The position numbers and the translations under genes were made by a program. Positions 1 to 6,016 of a stretch of 9,860 nucleotides of DNA are shown here, one piece after another. Under the pieces are notes generated by a model, which had not been told where the DNA came from, did not search any database, and saw only the letters and a program-made list of their open reading frames with translations. Positions within the stretch are counted from its first letter, which is position 1, and every line of letters begins with the position of its first letter. The stretch comes from Bacteroidetes bacterium UBA4408 (GTDB lineage: Bacteria; Bacteroidota; Bacteroidia; UBA4408): the NCBI GenBank assembly GCA_002389785.1, contig DGQS01000142.1, positions 1 through 9,860 of the forward strand. The letters are read 5' to 3'.

Positions 1-724
1 ATAAATCACGGACTTTTTCTAATTTGGGATTTTCAGAAAGATCTAAATTGTAAATCAACTTTAGCTCACTTTCATTTAGGTAGATTGAATCAACATCCTC
101 AGTTAATACTTTAAATTTTCGGCTCTTATATTCTTGGTTTTTGTGAATACCCATTTCAGCGGATTCACTCATGAATACTTTTAAATTTTTGATTTGTTTA
201 CCGATTGTATTTTTTGCAAACTTTTTTTCGTGAATTAGATAGTCAAGAAAACTATTATAGAATTCTTGATTAACATTGTTAAAGTCGATTTCCTTTCGAA
301 TTCGTTTTTTAAAATTTTGTAAGTGTTTAAATGTATTCCGATACCCTTTTAGAGTTGACTCCTTTTTCACTTTTTCGACTTTTTCAAGGTATTCAGTAAT
401 AAATGAGAAGAGGTTATATTTTACAGGCTGATTCTTGCCGTATAATTCATCGAGTTTTGCACGCAAAAGGTTCGGGGTTACAACTACCCCATCGGTGCGT
501 AATCGTCTCTCAATTGATTCAACATCATTTGCGAGTTTTTTAAGAAAATCATTTAAGTCATTATTTGCACGTGCACGTTGAGAAGTTGGATTCCACGCAG
601 ACGGAATAATACTTTCACCAGTAGAATATTTTAACCGTGTATTATTGAAACTAAAAATGAGGTAAATTAGTTGTTTTTCTTTGGTGTTTTTAGGGTTTTT
701 AAGATAGAATTTTGCGTCAGACAT
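1..724 (-). CDS. Tyrosine recombinase / integrase, N-terminal part (truncated by window edge)
   Basis: Site-specific recombinase expected to cut and rejoin DNA at element attachment sites. Translating the minus strand from the ATG at 724-722 gives 241 uninterrupted codons running off the left edge. Residues 1-100 look like the Bacteroidota arm-type DNA-binding domain (FYLKNPKNTKEKQLIYLIFS near the start, then STGESIIPSAWNP). Residues about 102-200 form the helical SAM-like core-binding domain, including NTIGKQIKNLKVFMSESAEM. The last residues, LNESELKLIYNLDLSENPKL followed by EKVRDL, are the usual entry into the catalytic domain. The catalytic Arg, His and Tyr therefore lie outside the window and activity cannot be judged. 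Family members are usually about 400 aa. The gene is transcribed leftward, and the 336 bp behind its start are non-coding with repeats. Its presence marks this as the edge region of a mobile element. Family call is confident; the target site is unknown. Confidence 0.9.
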   Translation of the reverse strand, partial: MSDAKFYLKNPKNTKEKQLIYLIFSFNNTRLKYSTGESIIPSAWNPTSQRARANNDLNDFLKKLANDVESIERRLRTDGVVVTPNLLRAKLDELYGKNQPVKYNLFSFITEYLEKVEKVKKESTLKGYRNTFKHLQNFKKRIRKEIDFNNVNQEFYNSFLDYLIHEKKFAKNTIGKQIKNLKVFMSESAEMGIHKNQEYKSRKFKVLTEDVDSIYLNESELKLIYNLDLSENPKLEKVRDL

Positions 725-745
725 ATTGGTATTATTGGTTTATAC

Positions 746-753
746 CAAATTTA
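746..753 (-). promoter_or_regulatory. Candidate Bacteroidota -7 promoter element for the integrase
   Basis: On the minus strand this reads TAAATTTG, an exact match to the Bacteroidota TAnnTTTG -7 element. It lies 21 bp before the integrase ATG. I see no convincing TTTG -33 element upstream. A 7-bp inverted repeat, TTGGTAT (726-732) and ATACCAA (742-748), lies between this element and the start codon and overlaps the element's end, so it could be an operator or shape the leader. Position and match are seen; promoter function is inferred. Confidence 0.45.
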
Positions 754-769
754 CGAAATTTTTGGTTCA

Positions 770-789
770 GGGGACGGATTGGGGGACGG
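770..789. repeat. Two GGGGACGG direct repeats upstream of the integrase
   Basis: GGGGACGG occurs at 770-777 and again at 782-789, one 12-bp period apart, in an otherwise AT-rich stretch 46 bp behind the integrase start. Short direct repeats next to an integrase gene are the expected form of arm-type binding sites for its N-terminal domain. They could also be operator sites. The repeat is seen; the role is inferred. Confidence 0.5.
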
Positions 790-924
790 TTTTTCGTATT
801 ATTAGGTTAATTTAGGGTACTTTAAGTTACGATTGAAAACTTAAAAAGGTTAATTTTACTGGTGTTTAGCGTAACATGGTAAAATATGGTAGTCAATAAT
901 TCGATAACTAGTCGGACAACAAAA

Positions 925-939
925 AGGGTAGCCAACCCT
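925..939 (-). terminator. Small hairpin with T-tract, terminator-like on the minus strand
   Basis: AGGGT (925-929) and ACCCT (935-939) form a 5-bp stem around a 5-nt loop. Read on the minus strand the stem runs straight into TTTT and then GTTGT, the layout of a rho-independent terminator. It would end transcripts coming from the WYL/membrane-protein genes before they reach the integrase. The short stem makes it weak alone, but it sits directly downstream (minus sense) of a much stronger hairpin. Confidence 0.5.
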
Positions 940-973
940 AACAACAAGCCCCAAATTATGGGGCTTTGTTGTT
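940..973. terminator. Strong hairpin (13-bp stem, one bulge), terminator-like on either strand
   Basis: The left arm AACAACAAGCCCC (940-952) pairs with GGGGCTTTGTTGTT (960-973) around a 7-nt AT loop, with one unpaired T in the right arm. On the plus strand it is followed by TCATTTTATT, a moderate T-rich tail. On the minus strand it is followed by the smaller hairpin at 925-939 and its T-tract. The gene that clearly needs a terminator here is the minus-strand one ending at 1061. No plus-strand gene lies upstream inside the window. Confidence 0.6.
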
Positions 974-1060
974 TCATTTTATTGACTTTAAAATTCTAAA
1001 GCCAAAATAATTTTAAAATATTCAGAATTAATTTTAGAAACCTTTCTTTTAAGTGAATTA

Positions 1061-2212
1061 CTAAATAGGTTTTTCGACCGAATATTTTTCGGGAGTTTTT
1101 TCAAGCTGCTTAATAAACTTAATCTTCCCATAATTGGTAATTCCAAACTCCATTAATATTCTATCGTTTTTTTGAAATTTTTTGAGCTTGGGTCTGTAAC
1201 AAGTGTACTTGGTATAAAATTGCCATCGTGAAATGCTGTCATTTTTTGAACTTAAAATTAGACTCTCTTTCTCAATCTCATTTTTATTGTCAATGTAACT
1301 CGTGTTTTCCTGCTGAACTCTATCAATTTCTGCTGGGGTGAGGTTGTACATAAAATAGAAAGTGTCCACCTTGTTGGCGAAAAAGGAATGAGCTTCAGTA
1401 TTTATTTTATTGTTACTGTTAAAATAGGAAGTTAGCATTGAATATACTTCGTCTTTACTCAAAGGTGATTTTTCATTTGATGAATTATTTGCCATTATTC
1501 CTTTAACAAAAAAGTAAACAACGAAAGCTAGTATTGAGATTCGAAATAGAAATCGTAAGAGTATTTTTCTTCGTTGGTTTTTCTTAGCCTTTTTGTATTG
1601 CTTACTTTCGGTTAAAATAGAATAATCAGGTAGGTTAAAAGTATCCTTCATGAATCTTTTACGCTCCATCGCTAATTCTTCGGGCGTTAGCTCTTTGGGC
1701 TTTTCTTTTTCTTTGTACTCGTTTTTAGAAAAATCAACTTTTGCACCTTTCGCATACTTTTTAAAAAACCAATTTGTTAGTGAATGGTAGGAATCAAAAA
1801 CAGTTTCAATTGTTGATGATTTTATTATATCAATTTCATTGGAATCTGCGTCAATGTCATGAGCTGTTCTATTACACCATTTCTTAATATTATCAAGGTG
1901 ATGATCAATGTTTGAATCAATCTTTTTATTTGCTTTTAAATGAAAAATATAATCATTAAGCATCAATGGACGATTTTCATCAATTTTTCCATTCTGAGTT
2001 TTTGAAGTAACAGTTATTCCCTCTTGTTTGCAGATATACTTTAGTATTTTCTCTGTGTTTTTTCGGATATCTAATAAAAATCCTGATTTCAAACTTTCTT
2101 TAGGAGCACTCAAATCGCTTGTCTTTTTCAACTCTTGATAAGTTAAGATTAGCTGATCCATTTTTTTTTGAATTGCTTCCAATTCATTCTTTAATGATTC
2201 GTCAATGCTCAT
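1061..2212 (-). CDS. Membrane protein: DUF4145-like cytoplasmic domain, one transmembrane helix, C-terminal outer domain
   Basis: Function unknown. The start is set at the ATG at 2212-2210 (MSIDESL), giving 383 aa; the frame opens at a TTG two codons earlier, which is a less likely start. Seen in order: a charged, probably coiled helix at about 3-30; a helical domain at about 45-155 with RKNTEKILKYIC and IKKWCNRTAHD, resembling the DUF4145/HEPN-like R..aE..L and GN.AaH patterns; a basic, charged linker (KEKEKPKEL, KKAKKNQRRK); a hydrophobic helix at about 219-240 (LLRFLFRISILAFVVYFFVK); and a 140-residue C-terminal domain rich in aromatics. The lysine/arginine cluster before the helix predicts N-in, C-out topology. 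The C-terminal domain loosely recalls the NTF2-like fold, which is a low-confidence guess. The gene follows the WYL regulator by 22 bp on the same strand and is probably co-transcribed. DUF4145-like domains often occur in proteins near defence genes. Confidence 0.75.
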   Translation of the reverse strand: MSIDESLKNELEAIQKKMDQLILTYQELKKTSDLSAPKESLKSGFLLDIRKNTEKILKYICKQEGITVTSKTQNGKIDENRPLMLNDYIFHLKANKKIDSNIDHHLDNIKKWCNRTAHDIDADSNEIDIIKSSTIETVFDSYHSLTNWFFKKYAKGAKVDFSKNEYKEKEKPKELTPEELAMERKRFMKDTFNLPDYSILTESKQYKKAKKNQRRKILLRFLFRISILAFVVYFFVKGIMANNSSNEKSPLSKDEVYSMLTSYFNSNNKINTEAHSFFANKVDTFYFMYNLTPAEIDRVQQENTSYIDNKNEIEKESLILSSKNDSISRWQFYTKYTCYRPKLKKFQKNDRILMEFGITNYGKIKFIKQLEKTPEKYSVEKPI

Positions 2213-2234
2213 AAACAATTTATTTAAATTTCAA

Positions 2235-3227
2235 TTATAAAATTTTTTTCACCCTCTCCATGATTTCATTCTTAAAGGAAAGCGGTTCAAGTATTTCAAT
2301 TTTTTCGCCGTGCGAAAGTAAAAGTGATTGTAATTCATAATTAGGCTTAACCTCAATAGAAATTACAACAGTGTCACTTTCCTTTTTCTTAATTTTTTGT
2401 GTGCCATGCAACGGCTTAGATTCAATATAAGGCCATAAATCTTTATCAATCTTTAACACAATCTTCTGCACTTCGCCTTGAACCGTTACTCCAATTACAT
2501 CTTCAAAATATTCATCAAAATCTATCGTTTCATTTTTAATGTACTTAAGTCTGATATCCTTAATTTTTACAATCCTATCTAAGGCTAAATTGCTGAGCCT
2601 TTTATTTGAATCATTCAAGCCAAAGCAAAACCAACGATTATTAAATTGTTTTAAATAATAAGGATGCAATACAACTTCGTATTCGTTCTTTTGCTTAAAA
2701 TTTTTATATGTAACCTGAATTGCTTTTTCATGGTGGATGCTTTGAAACAATTTTCCAATATGCTTAACGGCGGTATAATCTCTATTTTCATCAAAGCCAA
2801 TTATTTTTTCGGCTCCCTTTTTTAAACTAAAACTGGATTCGAATTTCGCTACCACCTCGTCAACCCATTCGAATTGCGGCATACCTTTGAATCTGCTTAA
2901 AATCATCAAAGCCTCTTTCATTTGAGCGGCTTCAGATTCATTTAATCCTTTATTGTTAATTGAAAATTTAGGGTCAACATAGCGATAGTAAACTTCCTTT
3001 CCTTCTTTTCCCTTATATAATTCAATACCCCATCCAGATTCACTTTCCATGAATTTAATATCCTCAAAAAGTTGTCGCCTTTTGATTCCATCTGAATTTG
3101 AATCAATATTCCGTAAGGCTGTATTGCAGGCTTCCAGCAGGTCGTTAAAAAAATATTTTCTACCGGTATTTCTGAAACATTTATCTAATGCTAGATAACG
3201 AATCGTTGCTTGTTTGTTAGTTGCCAT
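2235..3227 (-). CDS. WYL-domain transcriptional regulator
   Basis: Predicted DNA-binding regulator of 330 aa, the usual length for the family. Residues about 5-85 form a winged-helix module with a GIKRRQLFEDIKFM recognition-helix region. Residues about 155-225 are the WYL domain: HPYYLKQFNNRWFCFGL (188-204; YYL in place of W-Y-L) and LALDRIVKI (214-222) with the conserved Arg. The C-terminal 250-330 segment matches the WCX extension, ending FKNEIMERVKKIL. WYL domains are thought to sense nucleic acids or nucleotides, and proteins of this kind (BrxR, CapW) repress phage-defence operons. The gene is divergent from the plus-strand NYN/kinase/radical SAM operon across a 147-bp region. A perfect palindrome lies 9-25 bp from its own ATG, as expected for autorepression. 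Family call is strong; its target genes are inferred. Confidence 0.93.
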   Translation of the reverse strand: MATNKQATIRYLALDKCFRNTGRKYFFNDLLEACNTALRNIDSNSDGIKRRQLFEDIKFMESESGWGIELYKGKEGKEVYYRYVDPKFSINNKGLNESEAAQMKEALMILSRFKGMPQFEWVDEVVAKFESSFSLKKGAEKIIGFDENRDYTAVKHIGKLFQSIHHEKAIQVTYKNFKQKNEYEVVLHPYYLKQFNNRWFCFGLNDSNKRLSNLALDRIVKIKDIRLKYIKNETIDFDEYFEDVIGVTVQGEVQKIVLKIDKDLWPYIESKPLHGTQKIKKKESDTVVISIEVKPNYELQSLLLSHGEKIEILEPLSFKNEIMERVKKIL

Positions 3228-3235
3228 AGGAATGT

Positions 3236-3252
3236 GTGCAGATACTCTGCAC
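3236..3252. promoter_or_regulatory. Palindromic operator candidate GTGCAG-N5-CTGCAC
   Basis: GTGCAG (3236-3241) and CTGCAC (3247-3252) form a perfect 6-bp inverted repeat around ATACT. The site begins 9 bp before the WYL regulator's ATG (minus sense), so a bound dimer would cover the regulator's own leader or transcription start. The GC-rich half-sites stand out from the AT-rich surroundings. The palindrome is seen; binding by the WYL protein is inferred. Confidence 0.6.
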
Positions 3253-3313
3253 TAAGGTATATAAAATTTGTATTCGATTACAATTGAGGAAAATAACTCT
3301 TTCAGAAAATAAA

Positions 3314-3329
3314 TTCTACGTGTGCAGAA
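3314..3329. promoter_or_regulatory. Second GTGCAG half-site, imperfect palindrome
   Basis: GTGCAG recurs at 3322-3327, preceded by T and followed by A as in the first site (TGTGCAGA). It lies inside an imperfect inverted repeat, TTCT (3314-3317) and AGAA (3326-3329). It is 47 bp before the ATG at 3375, close to where the -33 region of the plus-strand operon would be. It may be the operator through which the WYL protein controls that operon. Confidence 0.45.
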
Positions 3330-3348
3330 TGGATGCATAAATCGATAC

Positions 3349-3356
3349 TCCATTTG
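3349..3356 (+). promoter_or_regulatory. Weak -7-like element for the plus-strand operon
   Basis: TCCATTTG differs from the Bacteroidota TAnnTTTG element at one fixed position and lies 18 bp before the ATG at 3375. The TCCATT at 3349-3354 also pairs with AATGGA at 3328-3333 as a 6-bp inverted repeat 15 bp apart. No clear -33 TTTG is present. This is a low-confidence promoter proposal for the operon that must start in this region. Confidence 0.3.
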
Positions 3357-3374
3357 TAAAAGAAATAGAATAAA

Positions 3375-3566
3375 ATGGAAGACATGTTGGATATAAGCCT
3401 TGAGTTTGCACTTACTCAATGTGATGAAAAAACGCTTGATTCTATTATTTCAGTTGAATTAAGTGCAAATGAAAAAAAAGAAATTATTATGAAGCAAAAT
3501 GAAGTTCAAAAACGAATAATTCTTCAAAAATTGGGATTTAACAAGGAGTTTTTAAAATCGATATAA
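3375..3566 (+). CDS. Small helical protein of unknown function (63 aa), first gene of the operon
   Basis: I do not recognise this protein. It opens at the first ATG after the control region; a second ATG at 3384 would remove only three residues. The sequence is charged and predicted mostly helical, with an acidic first half (MEDMLDISLEFAL) and a lysine-rich second half (EKKEIIMKQNEVQKRIILQK). There is no signal peptide, membrane helix or cysteine motif. It stops 10 bp before the NYN gene and is certainly in the same transcript. Its size and first position recall antitoxins, inhibitors or accessory subunits that bind the enzyme encoded next, but nothing in the sequence shows which. The continuous frame and tight spacing support it as a real gene. 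Confidence 0.7.
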   Translation: MEDMLDISLEFALTQCDEKTLDSIISVELSANEKKEIIMKQNEVQKRIILQKLGFNKEFLKSI

Positions 3567-3576
3567 AACTTAATAA

Positions 3577-4140
3577 ATGGAAAACTTAAAAATTGCTGTT
3601 CTCATTGATGGCGATAATGCAAATCATAAAAATATTGAAGCCACATTAGCCATGATTAAAGAACATGGAGAGTTATCAATAAAAAAGATTTATGGTGATT
3701 GGTCACAACCCCAACTATCTTGTTGGAAGTCCACAGTAAATAAAAATTCAATAAAAGCTGTGCAAACCTTTAACTATACTAAAGGGAAAAACTCAACCGA
3801 TACAGCGCTAATCATTGATGCAATGGACATACTTCACAGTGGAAAGATAAATGCCTTCTGCATTGTTTCTAGTGACTGTGATTTTACAGGATTGGTGCAT
3901 CGCATAAAGGAAGCGGGATTATTTACCATTGGATTAGGAAACACAAGTGCTTGCTCATCCTTTAAAGATGCTTGTGATCTGTTTTTAACTGAGCGCAAGC
4001 TTTTGGATACCGAACCTGAACCGGAAAAAAAAGCGCAATCTGATTTAAAAAAGCATTCAGAAATATTTAGACATACAACAAGGCCCTTATTGGGAGTTAA
4101 GGTGCTTGGTAAAATTGACCTAGAGAAAATTAAAAAGTAA
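3577..4140 (+). CDS. NYN-domain protein, predicted metal-dependent RNase (PIN-like)
   Basis: A 187-aa protein with a NYN (LabA/DUF88, PIN-fold) domain over residues about 5-137. Expected acidic metal-binding positions are present: IDGDN (D11, D13, N14), STDTALIID (D75, D81), and the SSDCDF signature (D100, D102), with KGKNSTD just before the second strand. These fit an intact, probably active single-strand RNase. The remaining 50 residues are charged and short, ending GVKVLGKIDLEKIKK. Many relatives carry a LOTUS/OST-HTH RNA-binding domain there; this one has no full-length second domain. Ten bp separate it from the genes on each side, so it is translated as part of a four-gene operon. No secretion signal, so cytoplasmic. 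Family is confident; RNA target unknown. Pairing with a nucleotide kinase and a radical SAM enzyme is unusual. Confidence 0.88.
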   Translation: MENLKIAVLIDGDNANHKNIEATLAMIKEHGELSIKKIYGDWSQPQLSCWKSTVNKNSIKAVQTFNYTKGKNSTDTALIIDAMDILHSGKINAFCIVSSDCDFTGLVHRIKEAGLFTIGLGNTSACSSFKDACDLFLTERKLLDTEPEPEKKAQSDLKKHSEIFRHTTRPLLGVKVLGKIDLEKIKK

Positions 4141-4150
4141 AAAACAATTT

Positions 4151-4717
4151 ATGAAGAAAATTCAAAATAGAGTTATAGCCCTTGAAGGCTTTGATGGATC
4201 AGGTAAAAGTACCATTGCTAAATGGATTGCAGAAAAATATGGATATGAGTTTCAAAAAAGTCCATCAGAAAATTTTGCAAACGAGAGAGAGGTTTTTGAC
4301 ATGCCCAACACCGGTATGAGAGAGCGACTTGCTTTTTATATGGGCGATTGTCTCAGATTGTCAATGTTGCTCAGAGAAGACCCTAAAAAAAAATATGTAC
4401 TTGACAGATATTACTATTCTACAATTGCCTATCATGAAGCACGAAGAAAGGGAGTTACTTCTCAACTTAAAAAAATCTATCGAACTTTTTATAAACCAGA
4501 TTTAATAATACTTGTAAAATCCGATTTCGAAACAATTCAAAGGCGTATTAAGCTGAGGAAAGAAAAAGCGGCAAATGACTCGCTGTTTTTATCAAAAAAG
4601 TTATTCAATAAAATATACGTCAATTACCAAAATATTATTGATACCCGATGCATTGTAATAGACAATAATGAGGATTTAAAACTAGTCTTTAAGAAAATTG
4701 ACAAATTCTTGAAATGA
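4151..4717 (+). CDS. Thymidylate-kinase-like P-loop nucleotide kinase
   Basis: A 188-aa P-loop kinase resembling dTMP kinases, which transfer phosphate from ATP to a (deoxy)nucleoside monophosphate. Seen: a Walker A loop in ALEGFDGSGKST (G13-T21), the DRYYYSTIAYHEA segment (D85-A97) that matches the family's DR(Y/F)..S..AYQ substrate motif, and a basic LID-like stretch RRIKLRKEKA (131-140). The C-terminus has a short VIDNNEDL strand-helix like that of Tmk. It is slightly shorter than housekeeping Tmk (about 205-215 aa), and the AYQ glutamine is replaced by His (H95), so the base or sugar preference may differ. The stop overlaps the next gene's start by 4 bp, pointing to coupled translation and stoichiometric production with the radical SAM protein. 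A substrate other than dTMP, or an altered nucleotide, is possible; the true substrate cannot be read from sequence. Confidence 0.85.
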   Translation: MKKIQNRVIALEGFDGSGKSTIAKWIAEKYGYEFQKSPSENFANEREVFDMPNTGMRERLAFYMGDCLRLSMLLREDPKKKYVLDRYYYSTIAYHEARRKGVTSQLKKIYRTFYKPDLIILVKSDFETIQRRIKLRKEKAANDSLFLSKKLFNKIYVNYQNIIDTRCIVIDNNEDLKLVFKKIDKFLK

Positions 4718-5958
4718 AGAAGGCGCTTATAGTTTCGTATAATATTATTCGCAAGGGTGAAGGACCAACCCCCCTGTCAATTGCCTCAATTATTGCCTAT
4801 TTAAAAAATGATGCTGAATATGGGGATAAGTTTGAAGTAGATCACGCCTCATTTAATCTTCTTGATGATAATCTGAATTTAAGTGATTTCAAGAATTGTT
4901 TTAGAAATATTCAAATTCATCAATATGAATTCATTGCTATTTCAGCATTTGTGTGGAATGAATATCTATTAAACTCGCTGATTCAGTATTTAAGAAACCA
5001 AGGATTTAGAAATAAAATTATTTTAGGAGGAAGCCAAATAACCTACGCAAATCAGCATCAACTTGAAAGTGAATACCCGCGTTGTGATATTTTTATTTCA
5101 GGCTATGCGGAAAAAAGTTTCTTAGAAATTTTAAAAAATGAAACACCTGGAAAATCGTTTTACAACTCAACTCTTGATTTTGATTGCCTTCCATCTCCAT
5201 ATTTAAATCAAGAATTTCCCCTTGAAATTGGCCAAGAAATGATTCGTTGGGAAACTAAAAGAGGTTGTCCATACAAGTGTGCCTTTTGTGCGCACCGCAA
5301 TCTGGAAAATGGACGAGTACATTATATGCCAAAAGACAAAGCCTTTGCTGAACTAGCACTTTTTAAAGAGAAAGATGTTAAAAGAATAAATGTGCTTGAC
5401 CCAATATTCAACATTGGCGCTAATTATTTGCCCATTTTAAAAGAGATAGATCGCTTGAATTTTACAAATGCACAATTTACTTTTCAATCTAAAATCGAAT
5501 TATTAAATAAAAAAGATGGTCCTGAATTTTTAAATTTAATTGAGAAAACCAAAGGCCATTTGGAGTTTGGATTACAAACAGTTATTCCTGAAGAGTACGC
5601 AATTATTGACAGAGCGAACAATGTGAATCAAATTAAGGAACAACTTGAATTACTTAATCGAAGAAACATTTCTTATGAAGTTAGTTTAATATATGGTTTG
5701 CCAAATCAAACAGTGGATAGTTTTAAGGCCAGTATTGAGTTCGCTCAAAGTAAGGGCTGTAAAAAAATTACCGCTTGGCCCTTGATGCTACTAAAAGGAA
5801 CACCCTTATTTTCAGAAAAAGAGAAATGGAATCTTAAGGAGGAAGTGCTTGGAAATTTTAATATTCCGGTTGTTACTTCAAGCAATACTTTTAATAAAGA
5901 TCAATGGTTAGCCATGCAGGATATAGCAGTTGGATTGATGAAAAATTCCAGAGTTTGA
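4714..5958 (+). CDS. B12-binding-type radical SAM protein
   Basis: A 414-aa radical SAM enzyme. Residues about 1-150 form a Rossmann-like B12-binding-type domain (GPTPLSIASIIAYL; LGGSQIT at 104-110). The cobalamin-ligating DxHxxG motif is not evident, so any B12 would bind base-off or not at all. The radical SAM core follows: C185-x3-C189-x2-C192 within RGCPYKCAFCAHRN binds the 4Fe-4S cluster that reductively cleaves SAM. Barrel landmarks are LDPIFN (228-233), HLEFGLQT (282-289) and LIYGLPNQT (325-333). There is no long C-terminal extension or SPASM-type cysteine cluster. The reaction is unknown; this subclass includes methylases, methylthiotransferases and rearrangement enzymes. The start ATG lies inside the kinase stop (ATGA), so the two proteins are probably made together. 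Last gene of the operon; no strong terminator follows in the 58 bp before the convergent gene. Confidence 0.92.
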   Translation: MKKALIVSYNIIRKGEGPTPLSIASIIAYLKNDAEYGDKFEVDHASFNLLDDNLNLSDFKNCFRNIQIHQYEFIAISAFVWNEYLLNSLIQYLRNQGFRNKIILGGSQITYANQHQLESEYPRCDIFISGYAEKSFLEILKNETPGKSFYNSTLDFDCLPSPYLNQEFPLEIGQEMIRWETKRGCPYKCAFCAHRNLENGRVHYMPKDKAFAELALFKEKDVKRINVLDPIFNIGANYLPILKEIDRLNFTNAQFTFQSKIELLNKKDGPEFLNLIEKTKGHLEFGLQTVIPEEYAIIDRANNVNQIKEQLELLNRRNISYEVSLIYGLPNQTVDSFKASIEFAQSKGCKKITAWPLMLLKGTPLFSEKEKWNLKEEVLGNFNIPVVTSSNTFNKDQWLAMQDIAVGLMKNSRV

Positions 5959-6016
5959 GTATTTGTTATTTTTTATTTCATAATTTTCTTCAAAACATCG
6001 GTCATTTTTTTGACAC

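Larger units (their letters stand above)
725..1060. other. 336-bp gene-free region behind the integrase, possible attachment-site region
   Basis: I see no credible open frame or tRNA here on either strand. From left to right it holds the integrase promoter-like element with its TTGGTAT/ATACCAA inverted repeat and the GGGGACGG pair. Next come two AGGTTAATTT(T)A copies (804-814 and 847-858), two ATGGTA copies 10 bp apart (876-881 and 886-891), and two adjacent hairpins (925-973). Several different short direct repeats in one small region beside an integrase fit a recombination site. The partner attachment site is not visible, so the core cannot be defined. Confidence 0.4.

Noticed and set aside
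725..1060. tRNA gene as integration target
   Set aside because: No GGTTCRANYCC-type T arm or cloverleaf could be found on either strand.
2213..2218. Two extra N-terminal codons (TTG, TTT) on the membrane-protein gene
   Set aside because: The TTG start is unlikely with an ATG two codons later; the gene was annotated from the ATG at 2212.
4385..4393. Run of nine A in the kinase gene (also eight A at 3472-3479 and 4025-4032) as possible slippage sites
   Set aside because: AT-rich lysine codons explain the runs, all frames continue intact to family-like ends, and no stop or overlap pattern suggests programmed frameshifting.
4714..5958. The radical SAM protein as a true prokaryotic viperin
   Set aside because: It has an N-terminal B12-binding-type domain and a RGCPYKCAFC cluster motif within a barrel unlike viperin; only the kinase-neighbour analogy remains.
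6001..6014. GTCA-T6-TGAC hairpin between the convergent radical SAM and 192-aa genes
   Set aside because: Only a 4-bp stem without GC content or a proper T-tract; too weak to call a terminator.
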